Notes under the pieces: model-generated
The model's input: the letters and a program-made list of their open reading frames with translations, nothing else
What the model was told of the DNA's origin: nothing
Database searches by the model: none
Part shown: positions 47,706 through 61,248 of the stretch, in pieces
Layout of the letters: the number at the start of each line of letters is the position of its first letter
Numbering within the stretch: the stretch's first letter is position 1
Position numbers and translations under genes: made by a program
Assembly (NCBI RefSeq): GCF_008831285.2
Contig: NC_045151.1
Coordinates: 1,545,544 to 1,609,543, forward strand
Direction: 5' to 3'
Source of the DNA: Nymphaea colorata
Lineage: Eukaryota > Streptophyta > Magnoliopsida > Nymphaeales > Nymphaeaceae
Length of the DNA: 64,000 bases

Positions 47706-50700
47706 ATTTTCATTGCATGGTTATTGATACTGAAGGCCACTTATTCAAGTCAGACAAATGGTTTAGGGACCAAATAATTGCAATTAGGCACAAAAAACTG
47801 CAATAAAATGGAATCTACTTTCATAAACTGCTCAATTTAAATAAAAAATGCAAGATTTTTCCTAATCTTCATGCATGTATCGCAGATTTATTCATTTTAT
47901 CATTGCATTCGTTTCGTTTCTCCATTTTCTAAACTTTTCGCCATTTTGAAAATTGCATATGATACAGCTTTTTATTGATTCACGCCTGTTTCCGATGATG
48001 ATTCGATTCGCCTGATTCATTGAACTAGAAAGATGCCCGATTCCATTCACACACATCACTATGGATAACATTCGGTTGTTAACAGAATCGGCCCAAATCC
48101 GCCCGCCGGATTTGAATATCGGCGGCAAATTGAATTGATTCCGAAGAGTGCCGTGTGTTATCAAGTATTAACTAAATAATTGTTTAATGTATTCCGAAAT
48201 TTTATTTTTAAATTATTTTTTATGCATTTTTTGAATTTACTAAATGACTTTTTTTTCAATATCTTTAGCCGCTTTGGCCTTCACGTCCACATCAAATTTC
48301 AAAGGTTTGAATACTTACGTTAATTAGGTTCAGGTAGAGGCAGTGCCATGAATTTTTTATGAGAAAGTCAAATTATAGTTTTGAAATTTTAACAAAAAGC
48401 TAAAATACAATTTTTTTAAAAATTTTATATAGAATAAATAAAGTTTTCTAAAATTTACGCTTAAATTTAAAAAAAGATTTTGAGCCCTTCGTAAACGGAT
48501 GAAGACAAGTCCATCCATGCAGCTTCAATCTGAACGAAGCAGTATGGAAGCATGAGATTCGATTCAAACGTTTGAGAGGAGATAAATGGATTGGAGAAAT
48601 TTGATTTACCCATTTGATGTCGAAACTTTTAGTCCAATTTGGTAAAGAAACTTGGAACTGATTATTAATCAGATCAGAATTTGGCATGCTGTTCCTTCAC
48701 AAATGAATCTGAGTTTGAGATCCAGCTGAGTTCTAATAAAAATCCAAACCAACTACCTACAAATATGTCAAATTCAATAAAAGCCGGACTCGGCTCTGAG
48801 TCCAAACTGTTTGCTTCCCTAAACAGCACTCCATTAATTTGGTCTGCTAGCTTTCCGGTGAGCAGAAGCCACTTGAAGAAAGGCCGAAGCCCTCCCCTTT
48901 TCCTGGCTCCTAAGGTCCAGAGCTGCTTCAGGAATCGAGGCACGATAGACTTGTGGGACACCCATCAACCAGAGTGTCATACTGTCACCATTTACAGTTT
49001 AGAGGAGTAGAACCCATGAGAATCAAATAGACGACCGAACTCTCTCCAACCTTCCAAACTGACCAGCTGCTGAATTTGACGTCGAAATTCTTCGGTCAAA
49101 TTTGTGGCAAAGTCACCCAATTTTTGGGTCTTTGACGTGGCAGAACTTAGCGTGCATATCTGAATATGATTTGCAACTCCATTAAATTATGAAAGGAAGA
49201 AACAGTTTTCGGAGTCATGCTATAGGCAAAACGGAAAAGAACAAGAATTGAAGGCAAGTGGGCACTTGTAATGGACAAGCAATAGGTATATCCAATTGGA
49301 ATCTGGACATGAAAACATCCAATAAATCAGATATGATTAAGGGTATATCCAATTCGAATCCAATTCATTGATATCCTTAAAAGTATGTTCATCTTGATCT
49401 CATTCTAGATTTGTCACTGGCTTACTCCTTTAAATTCATAACGCAAGATTCTCTTAGATCAAGATTTTGGTTGATCTGGATCATCTATGGGTCGCCCATG
49501 ACCCGACAAAGTCAGACTTTGCTTAAGGAAGGTTGATACCACTTATACCGGAAACTAATTCAAGTTTTTTATAAGAAGCGTTGATTAGTGAGGAAGTTTG
49601 TGTTCCTCTAGTTTAGAGCCATATTTTCAACATTACTCAAAGTCTAGCAACTGAGATCAATATAACAGTTGAATAGACATCCAAACAAAACTGAGTAGTT
49701 CTTTACAAGAAAATTAGAACTTATACTGCAAATCTCTTTGAGAACTTCAATTCCATTGGTGAACTTCTTGTTCCGAAACTCTTTAGCACTCTAAAGTTTA
49801 ATTAAGTCCATCCAACCAAATCTATTCAAAGCCCAAAAATTTCTCATCTATAAATCCATTTCAAGCTAGGACAAAACCTTGCATGATCTTGATCACCGCC
49901 TTAAGGCCACTTCAAACTCACTTGAATCATGAAACCTACTGAAAACATTGGAATCACTCGGACAGGACTCATCTGAAGGGACACTGATCGGAACCACGGT
50001 TATTATCCATGATTCAATTCTTATGGAATTTGTTTAGATCGTATTCAGGTTTTATCTGCTCATGCATGCTGGATCCGTTCGATCCATCCTCGTCAGTAGG
50101 TCTCAACTCTCAAGTTTGATTGGGTTGTCAAGCTTAATTTTCTGCATTTTGGAATAAGTTTAACTCCATTTTACCTGCAAAGTTAGATCCGAAATGAGAA
50201 ACATGAAAAGGACGCACGGCAAACTGTCTCCAACTCAATGAGAATATTGCAGCAGTCAAGATGAAAAACAACATATATATAAATTATGTATACATATAGT
50301 TTGCAAATTTTATGAGTTCATACCAAAGATAAGAATATTACCATTTTTTGACGGTTGGAAAGATTATTATATACTTACCAATTATGTAGCAAGGCGATTT
50401 CAAATAATGCAACGTCCGAGGCATAATTAGAAGAAGAGAGACATTGATCTCAGGTAATTCAGTTGTGATTATTGAGGAGATTATCATCTGGTTTTAAATT
50501 TTTTGTTCTCTTGTTATTTCTTATATTTGCAGTTAATTTCTGGCAGTTGCATGATTTTGGTTCCAGGGCTGTAGAGTGTATCTCATGTCCACCGCTTCAT
50601 ACACAATCAACAGCATGAGTTTCTGAGACCTAGATGTGCTCCCACGACGACGGAGCTAAAAGAATCGAGGCAAGCACGGAAAATCTGTTAGAATGGTTGC

Positions 50701-51567
50701 CAATTTAGGAATAATTCATCATTTATGTAAACATATCACCAACAAAATCTTGCTGACTGCATTTCAGCTAGTTCCAGCCATGCAATCATCTAGCCATATT
50801 AATAAAACATTCATTAGCTCTTTTTTTACTGATCAGCAACCCTTCTGTTCCCTTAATAGGCCATCATTGAACTTTTGAGACAATTAAATCTCAAAGCTGG
50901 ATGAACCCTCTTCAGTCCTCTTGTTGCAGTACTGAGATAAATACCATCCTCTTCCGTCCTCTTATTGCAGTATTGAAATAAATACCATCTTCTCTGAATG
51001 GTAAATACTGAAAAAAGAACGATAACTTTAACCGAGTTCAGAAGGAGACCAAGTGAAGGTGAAAGTCATGGTACACTTGTTTGGGAGATAAAAAAGAGAT
51101 TCCTCCGCAAGCATGCATGCTATGTGCACAAGGGAGTGGTCCGCCCCTCCCCTGCATGCGTGGATATGATCCAACAGGCCCAACGTACTCATATCAATTA
51201 TCAAGTAGTGGACATCGCCACAAAAAGGGAAGGAAAGATGAGCTTGAAGACCCAACAAATACTCGTGAGCTTTGAACCATCTCTAACTGTCTGTCGATGA
51301 AAAATGCTAAAATCTTGGTCACTAACACTATCTTCCAGAGTCTCTGAAAATAAATTGCCAACAATAAGAACCACAGATTGTATTACAGGGTTAGAAGGTT
51401 CAAAGCACAATAAAATTGAATTACGCTATAGAGAGAAGACTTTGGGCATATATCAAGATGCATCACTATATTTCATCTTCCTTTGTGTCAGAACATTGCA
51501 AAAACATTGTCATCTAGTAATCTCATTCGACTACTGTACAACATATTCAAGTTACCAAAGTTCTTTT
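47706..51567. other. Intergenic DNA downstream of the SPX gene
   Basis: Mostly unremarkable AT-rich sequence. It includes a degenerate ATCCAATT-rich repeat near 49260-49380 and an imperfect 48-bp tandem repeat (CCATCCTCTTCCGTCCTCTT-type) at about 50900-50990. The part just below 51568 would hold the SPX 3' UTR. No gene supported. Confidence 0.5.
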
Positions 51568-54455
51568 CTACTTTGCTACTTTAATCTGTTCTAGGTACGG
51601 TATCTTACTCCAACATTCATCTACCCCTGCATTTTGAAGGGGAGGCAAGGAGAAGACACTAACAGTAGAACTACCACTTCTAATTTCCTTCAAAGCTCGC
51701 AATGCTGCCATCGTGCTCTTCATGTACAAGCTCTCCATGTACTCTATCTCCTCCAACTCCGGGGATTCTTTCAACAAAGACTTGCTGCCCTCCACTTTCT
51801 TATCTTCCGGCTCTGCTTCACCACCATCTGTGGCACATGAAAGAGTTGGCTCATTTGCTGAAAAAAGGTGATCCAGCATTCTCTCACACTCTTTAACAAG
51901 TTTAAAGAGGAGGTCGGTGGTGAAAAAAGGTTGATGCAGGACTCTCTGAATGAAAGGCAGTCGCATGAGAGCACCAGTCCTTTTGTCATATTTCTTTAGG
52001 ATCTTCACTAACCCTGCACGTCCACATAAGACAGCAAATATTAGAAAATCATAAGCTTTTTGCTAGCTGGGAGACGGATGAACCAACAATAGGTAGCAAT
52101 AATTCCAGTGTCATTACCGACACAAATAAACAGGAAGCACCCATTATAAGTCCCCTGAAAAGCTAGGGAAATTTATCCGACTGAAGGCCAGGATGGGGAT
52201 CCCTTAAGAACAAACAAGCATGCTTTATAGTTCTTTAGAAACTCTTTAGTTTATAAAGTAAGATTATCCTGATAATGAGGAGGCAGATCTCACATGTTGC
52301 ACTCCCTAACGTCCCTCCCTTTCCTAGACTTCTTCCTCCTCAACCACTGACATGACAATGCAGCAGTTCAGGCCTGCAGAATTGTTTTCTGATCCACGTG
52401 CATATTTGTGATACTGCATGTGCTTGGGGTGGAAGGGCGATAAGAGGAGGGTTTGAAGGACGGAGCACTCATATGATTTGGTCACAGACCTTCTCGTGAA
52501 AATTTATGTAAAAAGGCATTTGATAACTGAGTTCTTTGAACACATATTCCAACAACAGCATGTTCGTTCCAGGAAACAGTGTCATTATAAATTCGGGTTT
52601 TAGATCCAACAATCAACCGCTAGACATAATTCCACCGTTCTAGTTGAAACAAGATCGAGATGTTCTTTGTTAAAACATGTGTTTCAGGAACATGTCTTCA
52701 CAATGTTCTTTCATCATCTATATACTGTAAGCAACAATATGCATAACACAAACATTATTGTTCGCTGGTCTTCAGGAACTATACATACGAGCAGCAAGAA
52801 AATCAGCAGGCATCCACCGTCCATAAATTAGACAATCCCAACATATAAGACGGCAACTGCACCCCAAGATGGACTATAATTAATAGATGTTCCCCTTGAA
52901 ATCTCGGGGTGAAACTTGTGGTAAAAATTAAATCCATGAAGCCATTCCTAGATTGACATGAATTTCAGCCTGCCCAGTACTCAACTGTGAATACTTCCCA
53001 AGAAAGGACAAACTCAGAGGTCTGCGATGCCTTCAGAATGGTATCATTATCTATAACCACGTTGACTTATCACAAGTTAATCTTAATTAGAAAAACGTCC
53101 ATTTATGCCATGAAAAGGGAAAAAGGAAAAGGTAATCTCTGCATATATCAAAAGGAAAGAAGGGTGACCTGTATAATTGAGAGCACTGTAGTTCTCCAAA
53201 AGGACCATTTCTCCATGAAAATCAACAATCTCTTTCTTCACTTTTATCATCTTTTCTTTTGAATCTTTTCCCTTCTCCACCCTTTCTTGCAACAACTGCA
53301 ACATCAGTAAGGAAGAACAAATGAACTCAGCCAAATATTAACCAAGATACCGTTGTGGACAACTAGATAAACATCCTAGGCACAGGTGTATGACTTGTCC
53401 ACCTAGCCCTTAGCTTTTAACAAATTTGGTTCAAAATTCTGGTCGGTACTAACATTTCCTATCATACCATATGCATTTGCAGCACTCTTGACCACCAAAA
53501 TTCTTCGCCAAATAAGGCAGCGATCGTACGTCATTTGTAATAGACCGTCCTGCTTCTGAAGCAAAGATTTCTAAAATGATCTATTATGTTGCCAACATGT
53601 TTGGGTCATTCAAGCAATGCCCACAATCCATGGAAAAAGAAACTGACTCCATCCTACCAAGGTAGTTTCAAGGATGATACGCTTACTTTTTCCGTGAGAC
53701 ATGTCTGAATAAGTCAGGCTATCAGCTACACGGTTTGGACACTTTACAGAGAATTTCTAATTCTCTAACCAGGGAAATTTTACATGAATCTTGTTTCACT
53801 ATTAATTCATTTTTGAACCTAAAACCACGTACTTTTATCATCATTCATGTACGCCTTGCCAATTTTCCAACACTTAAAGGCTACAATGATGCCGACTCTC
53901 ACCATAAGCTCTCAAACTCCTCATAAATTTAATGAATTCTCAGCTCAATTAGACCCATCTTTGAGACTCCCATAACACAGAGGAACAAGCACGATTAGAG
54001 TCACCAAAAAAGTTCCGGTTACCCAATTTTGGAATCCTCACGTAATTAAACCACGTCAGGTAATTGCAAGAGCACCGAAGTCGATAAACCCATAAATAGA
54101 GACTACAATTACCTGCATCAAGAAAAACAAAGAAGAATCAGAACGGGAGGGAAGCCGCTACCTTCTGGCGGATAATGTATTCCTCCTCTTTCTCGACGAA
54201 GAAGGCATTAAACTTGTCCAGTTCAGCATCCAGAAGGCGGACGAATTCCTGCTCCTCAGGCGTCGCGGCCGTCGCTGTCTCGGCAGAGCAAGGCTCCTCC
54301 CCGTCGCCGGAGAGCCTGGGCCTCTTAGCTGGATTTCCGCCCTTAGGGGCCATCAGCTTGAGGCGCTTCTTGAGATCCTTGTACGACAGGAATTTGTCCC
54401 GCCACTCGGGCAGCGCTTCCTCGATCTGGTTGCTCAGGCTCTTCCCGAACTTCAT
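51568..54455 (-). CDS. SPX-domain phosphate-sensing protein (SPX1/SPX2 type), 3 exons, 288 aa
   Basis: Exons in coding order: 54455-54162 (294 nt), 53295-53169 (127 nt), 52013-51568 (446 nt); GT-AG, in frame to TAG. Stand-alone SPX proteins bind inositol pyrophosphates when phosphate is plentiful and then sequester PHR transcription factors. The SPX domain runs from [20 protein letters not shown] at residue 1 through [13 protein letters not shown] (21-33), [20 protein letters not shown] (72-91) and [20 protein letters not shown] (119-138) to [11 protein letters not shown] (144-154). It keeps the lysines of the inositol-phosphate surface. The C-terminal part has [20 protein letters not shown] and an acidic tail with VSVFSLPPL. 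There is no EXS, MFS or RING domain, so it is not PHO1, PHT5/VPT or NLA. I chose MKFGKS as the start because family members begin there, although the frame stays open upstream. Confidence 0.95.
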
Positions 54456-54570
54456 CTTCTCGGAGGATCGGTCAGAAATGCGGTGGTCAGTTGGCCGGAA
54501 AAAATGGCCAGTTATTGATAGGTGAGCGGTTGGTGGTGAAGGGGGGCTCGGAGGGCGGGCAAGGGCCGTT

Positions 54571-54578
54571 AAATATAG
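54571..54578 (-). promoter_or_regulatory. TATA-like box of the SPX gene
   Basis: CTATATTT on the minus strand about 115 bp upstream of the ATG, which would give a 5' UTR of roughly 80-90 nt. The two P1BS sites lie just upstream of it. Confidence 0.5.
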
Positions 54579-54589
54579 AGGGGCGGGAG

Positions 54590-54597
54590 GGATATGC
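54590..54597. promoter_or_regulatory. P1BS element 1 (GGATATGC), PHR-binding site of the SPX gene
   Basis: Exact match to GNATATNC, the imperfect palindrome bound by PHR1-type MYB-CC factors under phosphate starvation. It lies 135 bp upstream of the SPX start codon, next to the TATA-like box. Confidence 0.75.
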
Positions 54598-54611
54598 GAA
54601 GGAGGGAGGGG

Positions 54612-54619
54612 GAATATCC
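54612..54619. promoter_or_regulatory. P1BS element 2 (GAATATCC), PHR-binding site of the SPX gene
   Basis: Second exact GNATATNC match, 22 bp (about two helical turns) from the first, putting both on one face of the DNA. Paired P1BS sites suit dimeric PHR factors and would make this SPX gene starvation-inducible, giving the known negative-feedback loop. Confidence 0.75.
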
Positions 54620-55204
54620 GTCTCTCCAGTCTCCACGCCGGACACAACGGAATATTTGGGGGTTTTATTCCCTCCGCCCCTCCGCCAATCACATGCTCCA
54701 TTCGGATCCCTCCACGTTACCGGGTTTTCTGCCCCTTCAATTTCATCGATCAAATCTTTCTCACACTTTATATGTATACATATGAATGATGGGTGACCAA
54801 TTTGATAAACCTCTTAAATTTCTGTTTTTAATGCTTTTATAAACATTAATTTAATATAAATCAGTTCAAGTTATTTTTTTTTTAAATTAATAGTTTTTAC
54901 TATCAAAATTTTGATGTTACAAGAAGTGTTTATTTTTGTATTATTTAAATAAGAAAATGATTGACTTAATACATGTAGTCATGTCTTCAGTTCTATTCTT
55001 AAAGATATTATCTTGGAGCCATGTACTTGTGTTAAATTCAAACACTGTCTTAAAAAGATCTATTCTCTTGAAACATTTCCAAGTTGGAACAAGGTTGCAC
55101 TTGCTGCTCTTCCTTCAGTTTATAGCGAGTCCCTTAGTCGTTTTAATTCCATGTAAAATTTCATTCTTTTGATATATATATATATATATATGGGGTCTTA
55201 CGTC

Positions 55205-55411
55205 CAGGGCAGAGCCAAGGTAGAGCTAGTAAAGCCATGGCCTTACCTCAAATAATAATAGTAATAATAATTTACATATAAATTTTTAAAAAATTTCACT
55301 TATCCTATATAAAAATTTTAAAAAAACAATATTTTGGCTTATGTCGAAATTTAGAAATTTTAATTCGACCATCCTCGCCCCCCTCATGAAAATTTTTTTG
55401 CTCTGCCCCTG
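55205..55411. mobile_element. GGGCGGAGCC-type MITE, copy 1
   Basis: The left end CAGGGCAGAGCCAAGG is the near-complement of the right end TTTGCTCTGCCCCTG. The core is AT-rich with (AAT)n. No coding capacity. Confidence 0.6.
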
Positions 55412-55521
55412 CTTATCTCGGCAGCTTTGCACCGAAAAGAAATGGAAAAAGTAAGGTGCTTAGCCCCTGCTTATCTCGGCAGCTTTGCAACGAAAAGAAA
55501 TGGAAAAAGTAAGGTGCTTAG
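55406..55521. repeat. 58-bp tandem duplication at the edge of the MITE
   Basis: Copies 55406-55463 and 55464-55521 (start CCCCTGCTTATCTCGGCAGC) differ at one base. The duplication begins inside the MITE right terminus. Confidence 0.95.
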
Positions 55522-55732
55522 AGTCCAACATAGAAACAAGATTTTTTTGCTGAACAGCACTTAAGTCACAAGCGTAAGTCTCATGTGAGCATCCTATTTA
55601 ATTTTTGATTCATTACATTATCGTTATAAGTCCATCCAATGAAATTTTTCATTATCTCTGCCAAGTGCCCTCCACATGCCCCGTTTTTACTTGCTATTTA
55701 TACAATTTTAATGTCAAAAGGAAAGTTCAGCA

Positions 55733-56110
55733 AGCAAGCTTGACTCGTTTAGAAAATGAGTCAAGTTAAGCCAAAAAATAAACTCATTTGGTTAAACAAT
55801 TTAAGCTCAACTGACTTCAACTAAGCTCAAGCCAAGCTAGGCCAACACAAAGTCAGGCTCAACCTAGAGACGAAGCTTAGAAATTTCTGGTCAAAGGGTG
55901 CTCTTTATCTTCACCGTCTGCATGCAGGGCAACATCTATTTGGCTGGAACGAGGTGTCGGTTCGCCATAATAGAGTTACCTATGGCCTGTGTTGGCAACT
56001 GCCCACATGTGGCCCTTCCCCGGCCCAACCAAAGTTCAAGCCAAGCACGAGCGAAGCCACCCCTCAATTCTTGAGCTAAGCTCGAGCAGGTCGGCTCAGA
56101 ACTCGGTTGA
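55733..56110. mobile_element. GAGCTCGAG-family element, degraded copy
   Basis: CAAGCTTGACTCGTTTAG near the left and AAGCTCGAGCAGGTCGGCTC near the right, with ACTCATTTGG/AAGCTCAAC interior words as in the other copies. Ends not clear. Confidence 0.35.
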
Positions 56111-57544
56111 TGAATGGCCCTACTACCAAACTTGCTTGACAAGTGAGCAAACAAGTTTTGTACCCTTCCTCCTTGTGGAAAGCACTGTCATTTAGTGTTC
56201 TACCTTCATATTTCCTATTCAAGATGCTCTAAATGTTCAATCCAATGAAAGCAGCGCAGATATTACAAGTCTCTTTTAAGTGAGAAGCACGTAAAATTAG
56301 AAGCATATACCAAGCATAGTTCTAGGAATATGAACATTCAAGCTTTTTTTTAGTTCTTTCAGGAACGACAATGCATCCCTTTGGTTCCATGAACCTGAGG
56401 ATATTCCAAGTGAGATGGCGAAGTTATCTAAAGTAGAAGACAGAAATTAAAGTGGAAACTATACAAGAAAAAGTCACGATGAAGTCCGGTTTGGCTCTGA
56501 CTGACGTGCAAGGATCCACAAGCGCATTGCGTAAACACTACGACGACGTGTGGACTCCTCACCCACATGGGGAATAATTAACAAGAAGGGCATAGACAGT
56601 AAGCTAGCCAAAGGTAGGGGTGGGTGCATGCCCATCACATTTATCACACAAGGAGCCGCTCAGCAGTAGAGACACTATGTGGTTAGCTGATATATTCTGG
56701 GAGCGTTACGTGAATCTATTCTAAACTTTACGGGACATTGAGTACAAAGTGTCCTTATTATCAAACGACCTCAAATGGTTTGAATGAGTGTAGAGTGTCT
56801 CCATTACCAAACTACTCTAAATGGTCGGATTGAATCTAACGTGCTCCACCCTTAATCCGTGAACTGCCCTTGAGGTAATGTTCGACAAAAAGAATATATC
56901 TTATTTTTAAATTTTATCTTCTTAAAGAACATATTTTAAGATATTGTATTCTTGCTCAAGAGAATATAGTCTAGTACTGGTACTAGAAATATAGTATTTA
57001 TACATCTCTCTCTCTCTTTTCTCTAAGTTTGATTTTTTTTTAAGGGGACCCATTTGATTAGGCTTGAAGTCTGACAGACGTCCACTCTGTTCATCTGTAA
57101 ATAGTTGACCTTTTAAGTTAGTAGCACCTGGTTTTAGTTTTAGAAAACCAAGGCTAAGTTCAAAATCAACTTTAAATGCACCTCTACAAGACCAACATTA
57201 ATCTAACTCCTGCACTCGGTGCTTTTATATATATATATAAAAGCTATATTTTTGGTTAATAAGGAACCACTCTTTTCTGCGTTTTGGATAAGGTGTACGT
57301 TTGCAAGACAGGTGTCGCTTTGTCTTTGTTGTGAACTATCGCCGGTCCGACGAGCAAAGAAAGGTTTATGAATTTTGATAATTAATTGCATGGTCCTTAC
57401 ACAGCTTTTTTGGCAGTGAACACAGAAATGGTCCGTTTGCTCGTCCATTTTGATCAACAAAGTGCATTACTGACAGTCAAGAAATCAATTCAATTCCTTC
57501 TGAACAAAATGAGGTTTTTATGGATTACTATCAGAATGTAGAAC

Positions 57545-57910
57545 GAGCAAGCAAAGCTTGAGTTCGGCTCGAGTCACATATTGCTGGGCTCAAGGTCGAC
57601 TCCAGTGCCAAGTTTTGAGGTGAGCTCAGACTTGGTTTGTGAGTAGGAGCCGGACTCGTTTAAGCTTTTGTGACTATCTTCATGTATAACTTTTCTTCTT
57701 TAAAATGAAAATGAAAACCAGAAAAAGGGTGTTAAAATTCATCAAAAGTTTTGACTAACAATTCTTGAAGATCAACAAATAGAGAAGACACAATGCAAGT
57801 TGAGTTTAAACAAGTCGACCCCATGTAATTTGAACTCGGCTTGTTTATAACTCAAGTTTTAACTCAAGCTCGAGCTCAAAGCCGGAATTGGTTGGACTTG
57901 TTGTATATCC
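57545..57910. mobile_element. GAGCTCGAG-family element, degraded copy
   Basis: CTTGAGTTCGGCTCGAGTCA at left and CTCAAGCTCGAGCTCAAAGC at right surround an AT-rich centre with TTGAGTTTAAACAAGTCGA, shared with the copy at 61669-62097. Confidence 0.45.
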
Positions 57911-58732
57911 TTAACCACAAGCAACCATTTCTTATTGACAAGAAAAGTGATATTTTTTTAAGACAAACACAGGTAGGCATTTTCCGGTTGACAGATATTT
58001 TTTTTCCGGCGAAGACTGCAGTCTTCTTCCCATTGACAGATCTGCACGCGATCTTCCTCTTCACAAGAGAACAAAATAAGTGAGAATGCAGTGTAAAAGA
58101 AATGTGTGGCCCAGCCATTAATGCACCCAAAAAAAAAAAAAAAAAACCCAACACATCTAGTTTTGCTCCCATTTGGCACCATTCTACGTTATATATATTA
58201 TGCCATGTGGCTATTAAATATTTAATGCTTTGGGTTTTCCAAAACTTTATCGAGAGATTCAATTGCCCTGCTTATCAATTATAATTGGTCCTTGCATTGG
58301 CATATTCTCAAGTATTCCATGGAATATTCAAGGAATAAGCCATTTGATGAACATAGATTTCAACGCCGGTATACTTCCAAAAGTGCTCTATTTGGTCATT
58401 GGGATTGATGATTTGATTATGATTGGTGATGCATCAAATACTAGGATTTCATAATTTGCAAAATGACAAGTGAGATACAAGCCAATACTGCAGGGATGGA
58501 ATGGAGCCAGTACTCCATTGTAGAGGCCGAATTATAAATTAATTTTAAATTTAAACAGAAATTGAAATATAACTTTCTAAAATCTTTATATAGATTAAAT
58601 TAAAATTTTTAAATTGTACATGTAAATTTTTTTTTTTTAAATATGAGGTGAGACTATAAATGAATGCCTTATATTTGGTCCAACTCAGGTTTAAGTTTAT
58701 TCCATTAAAATGGAGGGTGGGTTGGCTGGATA

Positions 58733-58759
58733 ATATATATATATATATATATATATATA
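58733..58759. repeat. (TA)n microsatellite
   Basis: About 13 TA units. Confidence 0.9.
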
Positions 58760-59140
58760 ATTCTAATTGGTTCAGGCTAGACTTCAGGATTAGGTTTCAA
58801 CAGTCAGGTGGGACCAGGTTGTAGTCACGAGCAGTGGCCTAGTCCTATGCCCCGGCCTAAGAACTGTCTCATTATCTTTCGGCAGGACGGCCAAAACCAA
58901 GGGCGGTTAGGCCGGTGCTTTTTACTCTTGAGCAGATAACGCATTCTTGAGACGTGGCAGTACATAGCTTTTAAGTTACAACATCAGTCCCTCTGGCCCA
59001 CTTTCATTGGGACCTTGGCCCACTCTTAAGGGTACATGTCATTCACATGCACCTGTGTACAATGAAAAGGTGCAAAGGCTTGTGCATATAACCAGTTTCG
59101 TGCATTCTTCCTCAGTTAAATGCTAAACACTGCTCGTTGT

Positions 59141-59281
59141 CAAGGGCGGAGCCATAAACTTCTGGCAAGGGATACTAATACATTAAATTCAAACTTTTAA
59201 AAAGCAACTAATATGTAAATAATTAAATGGCCATCATGTATTAATATAAGAATAAGCAAATTTATGTGGGCTCTGCCACTG
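59141..59281. mobile_element. GGGCGGAGCC-type MITE, copy 2
   Basis: CAAGGGCGGAGCCATAA at left and GTGGGCTCTGCCACTG at right are inverted. The AT-rich interior is about 110 bp. Same end type as the copy at 55205-55411; degraded relatives may lie near 58495-58650 and 48335-48470. Confidence 0.6.
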
Positions 59282-60435
59282 TTTGCCTCATGTGCCTTTG
59301 CCACTAACTGCTTTATTTATCTCATCTACAACCATTAGCTATCGACCACCAATCATGCAAGTTAACAGTGGTACGGATGTCAATCAGTGGTAAGTGGTGA
59401 ACTCAGAAATTTTTGGTTAAGGGACGTTATCTCAGAAATTTTCATTTCGCACGGAATATATAAATAAGTTTCATTGCCTTGGATTTAAGATTCGAGTGTC
59501 AGATTTGTTTTAGATTTAGGGTTTTAACAAACAAATTTCAAACACTAACTGAGCCAGAAATTTTTTCTGGTGGAAGCACTCATTCAATACTTTTAATTTC
59601 TTTGGGACACTTACATGTATAACAATCAAATATATCAAAACTTTAACATATATATTAAACTAATTTTAGCTTGCACCAGCCACCATGTGACTACGCCACT
59701 GATTTCAAATGAAATCTTAGTCGATGGATAGAAAAAAAAAAGGACGGATGTTCGATCTCTCGCACAGATCAGAAATCTACATGGGAGAATTTGGCGGGAA
59801 GATAAAGCAATCCAATCATTAGAGAACTTATTGATTAATTTGACCACATCCCTTCAATGCTACTTAGCAATAAGAATAGTTTTGTTACCCTTCCAAAAAT
59901 ATGCTCTAAAGATTAAGATGGATTTATGAAACACTGTGCAGTGTTTTATAATGTTCAGTGTTTTATAATGTTCAGTGTATCATGAACCTAACCAAATTCA
60001 TGAAAGATCACCAAATTGTTACAAATCACCCCATTTGTGTGGCATTATTGTACATGTCCAAGTTAATTTTCCACAAACAACTTTACTATTATTGTTTTCC
60101 AGAACTTTATTATTGTTATTATTATCTTCTTCAATGCTAGTAACCCTTTTACTAGTGCTTGCGATGCTTATCCACATCTCCAACACGATACCATTATTTA
60201 GTATCCAAAGGATTCACGAGGTTGGGAATTTCCTGAGGATGAAGAGAATATGCCGTGTGATGAAAGCAGCCAGCGGTTTATCTAGTGGTTCTGCCATCGG
60301 TGGTATTGGATTATTTGCCTCATTGGTAGCACGTCATCTGGTCCTTCACTCCATTGGTATATGCTATGGTGATTTTTATATCTCTCACACTTACCAACTG
60401 GTCTATAGCATAGTTGGTTGGACCTGCGGCGCCTA

Positions 60436-60438
<3 letters not shown>

Positions 60439-60514
<76 letters not shown>
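60439..60514. repeat. Long (TA)n microsatellite
   Basis: About 38 uninterrupted TA units, the longest in the window. Open frames through it read as Ile-Tyr repeats and are artefacts. Confidence 0.97.
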
Positions 60515-60517
<3 letters not shown>

Positions 60518-61248
60518 CCATTTCTTGTCGAAAGTATAATGTGTTAGGATTTAAAGACCTTCACCAAGACTTAAAAGTATTGATTCGTGCAGATCACATT
60601 TATATGATTTTTTTTTTTCACGCAAGTATTAACAACAGGAATTTGAGTTGGTATGTTCTGCCTATTCTAGAAAGAGAATTTGGGCATTTCATCGAGTTGC
60701 TTTTGATGTGTAAACTTAGAAGCCATCTATGTATAAGAACGGTTTTTCATTATTTTATAAGTAAAAAAAAAAAAAAAAACATAAAGCACATTAACTAAGG
60801 AGGGAGGAACTGTCTTCAAGATACACCCCATCTATGATGGTGTCGCACACCTCACCAGTTTGTGTAAGAGAAACTTGTCTCTCATGAAAATGAGTACGTA
60901 AAAGATAGTTTCTCAAGTGAGTCGCTCCCTTTGCATGCAAAATTTTTAGGTCTCCCTTCACGATGGAAGAAGAATGGTTTCTTTCCCACCAGATATCCAC
61001 AAGAATGTAAAGGAATCATACATACAACATTCTTCTAAAGAACAAAATATATTTCTAGTCAAATTTTGTGTTTGACCCACCACGTCGAAGAGGATTCAAA
61101 GGAAATGAATCCTCTCAAATGAAAATGAGCCCAAAACAACACATAATTGGGTCTAGGGCTCTCCGTAGCACACATATTTAATTAGGTTGGTTGAGATCAA
61201 ATAGGGGAAAGGAACTTGTATAGTTCAACCTCTTTTTCACATTAAGGG

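Noticed and set aside
54491-54796. 101-codon plus-strand open frame and the upstream extension of the SPX frame to 54701
   Set aside because: Both lie in the SPX promoter/5' UTR. SPX proteins start at MKFGKS, and the TATA-like and P1BS sites sit in this stretch.
59975-60798. Open frames of 126-190 codons running through Ile-Tyr repeats
   Set aside because: They read through a (TA)n microsatellite (60439-60514); the flanking parts show no recognisable domain or splice structure.
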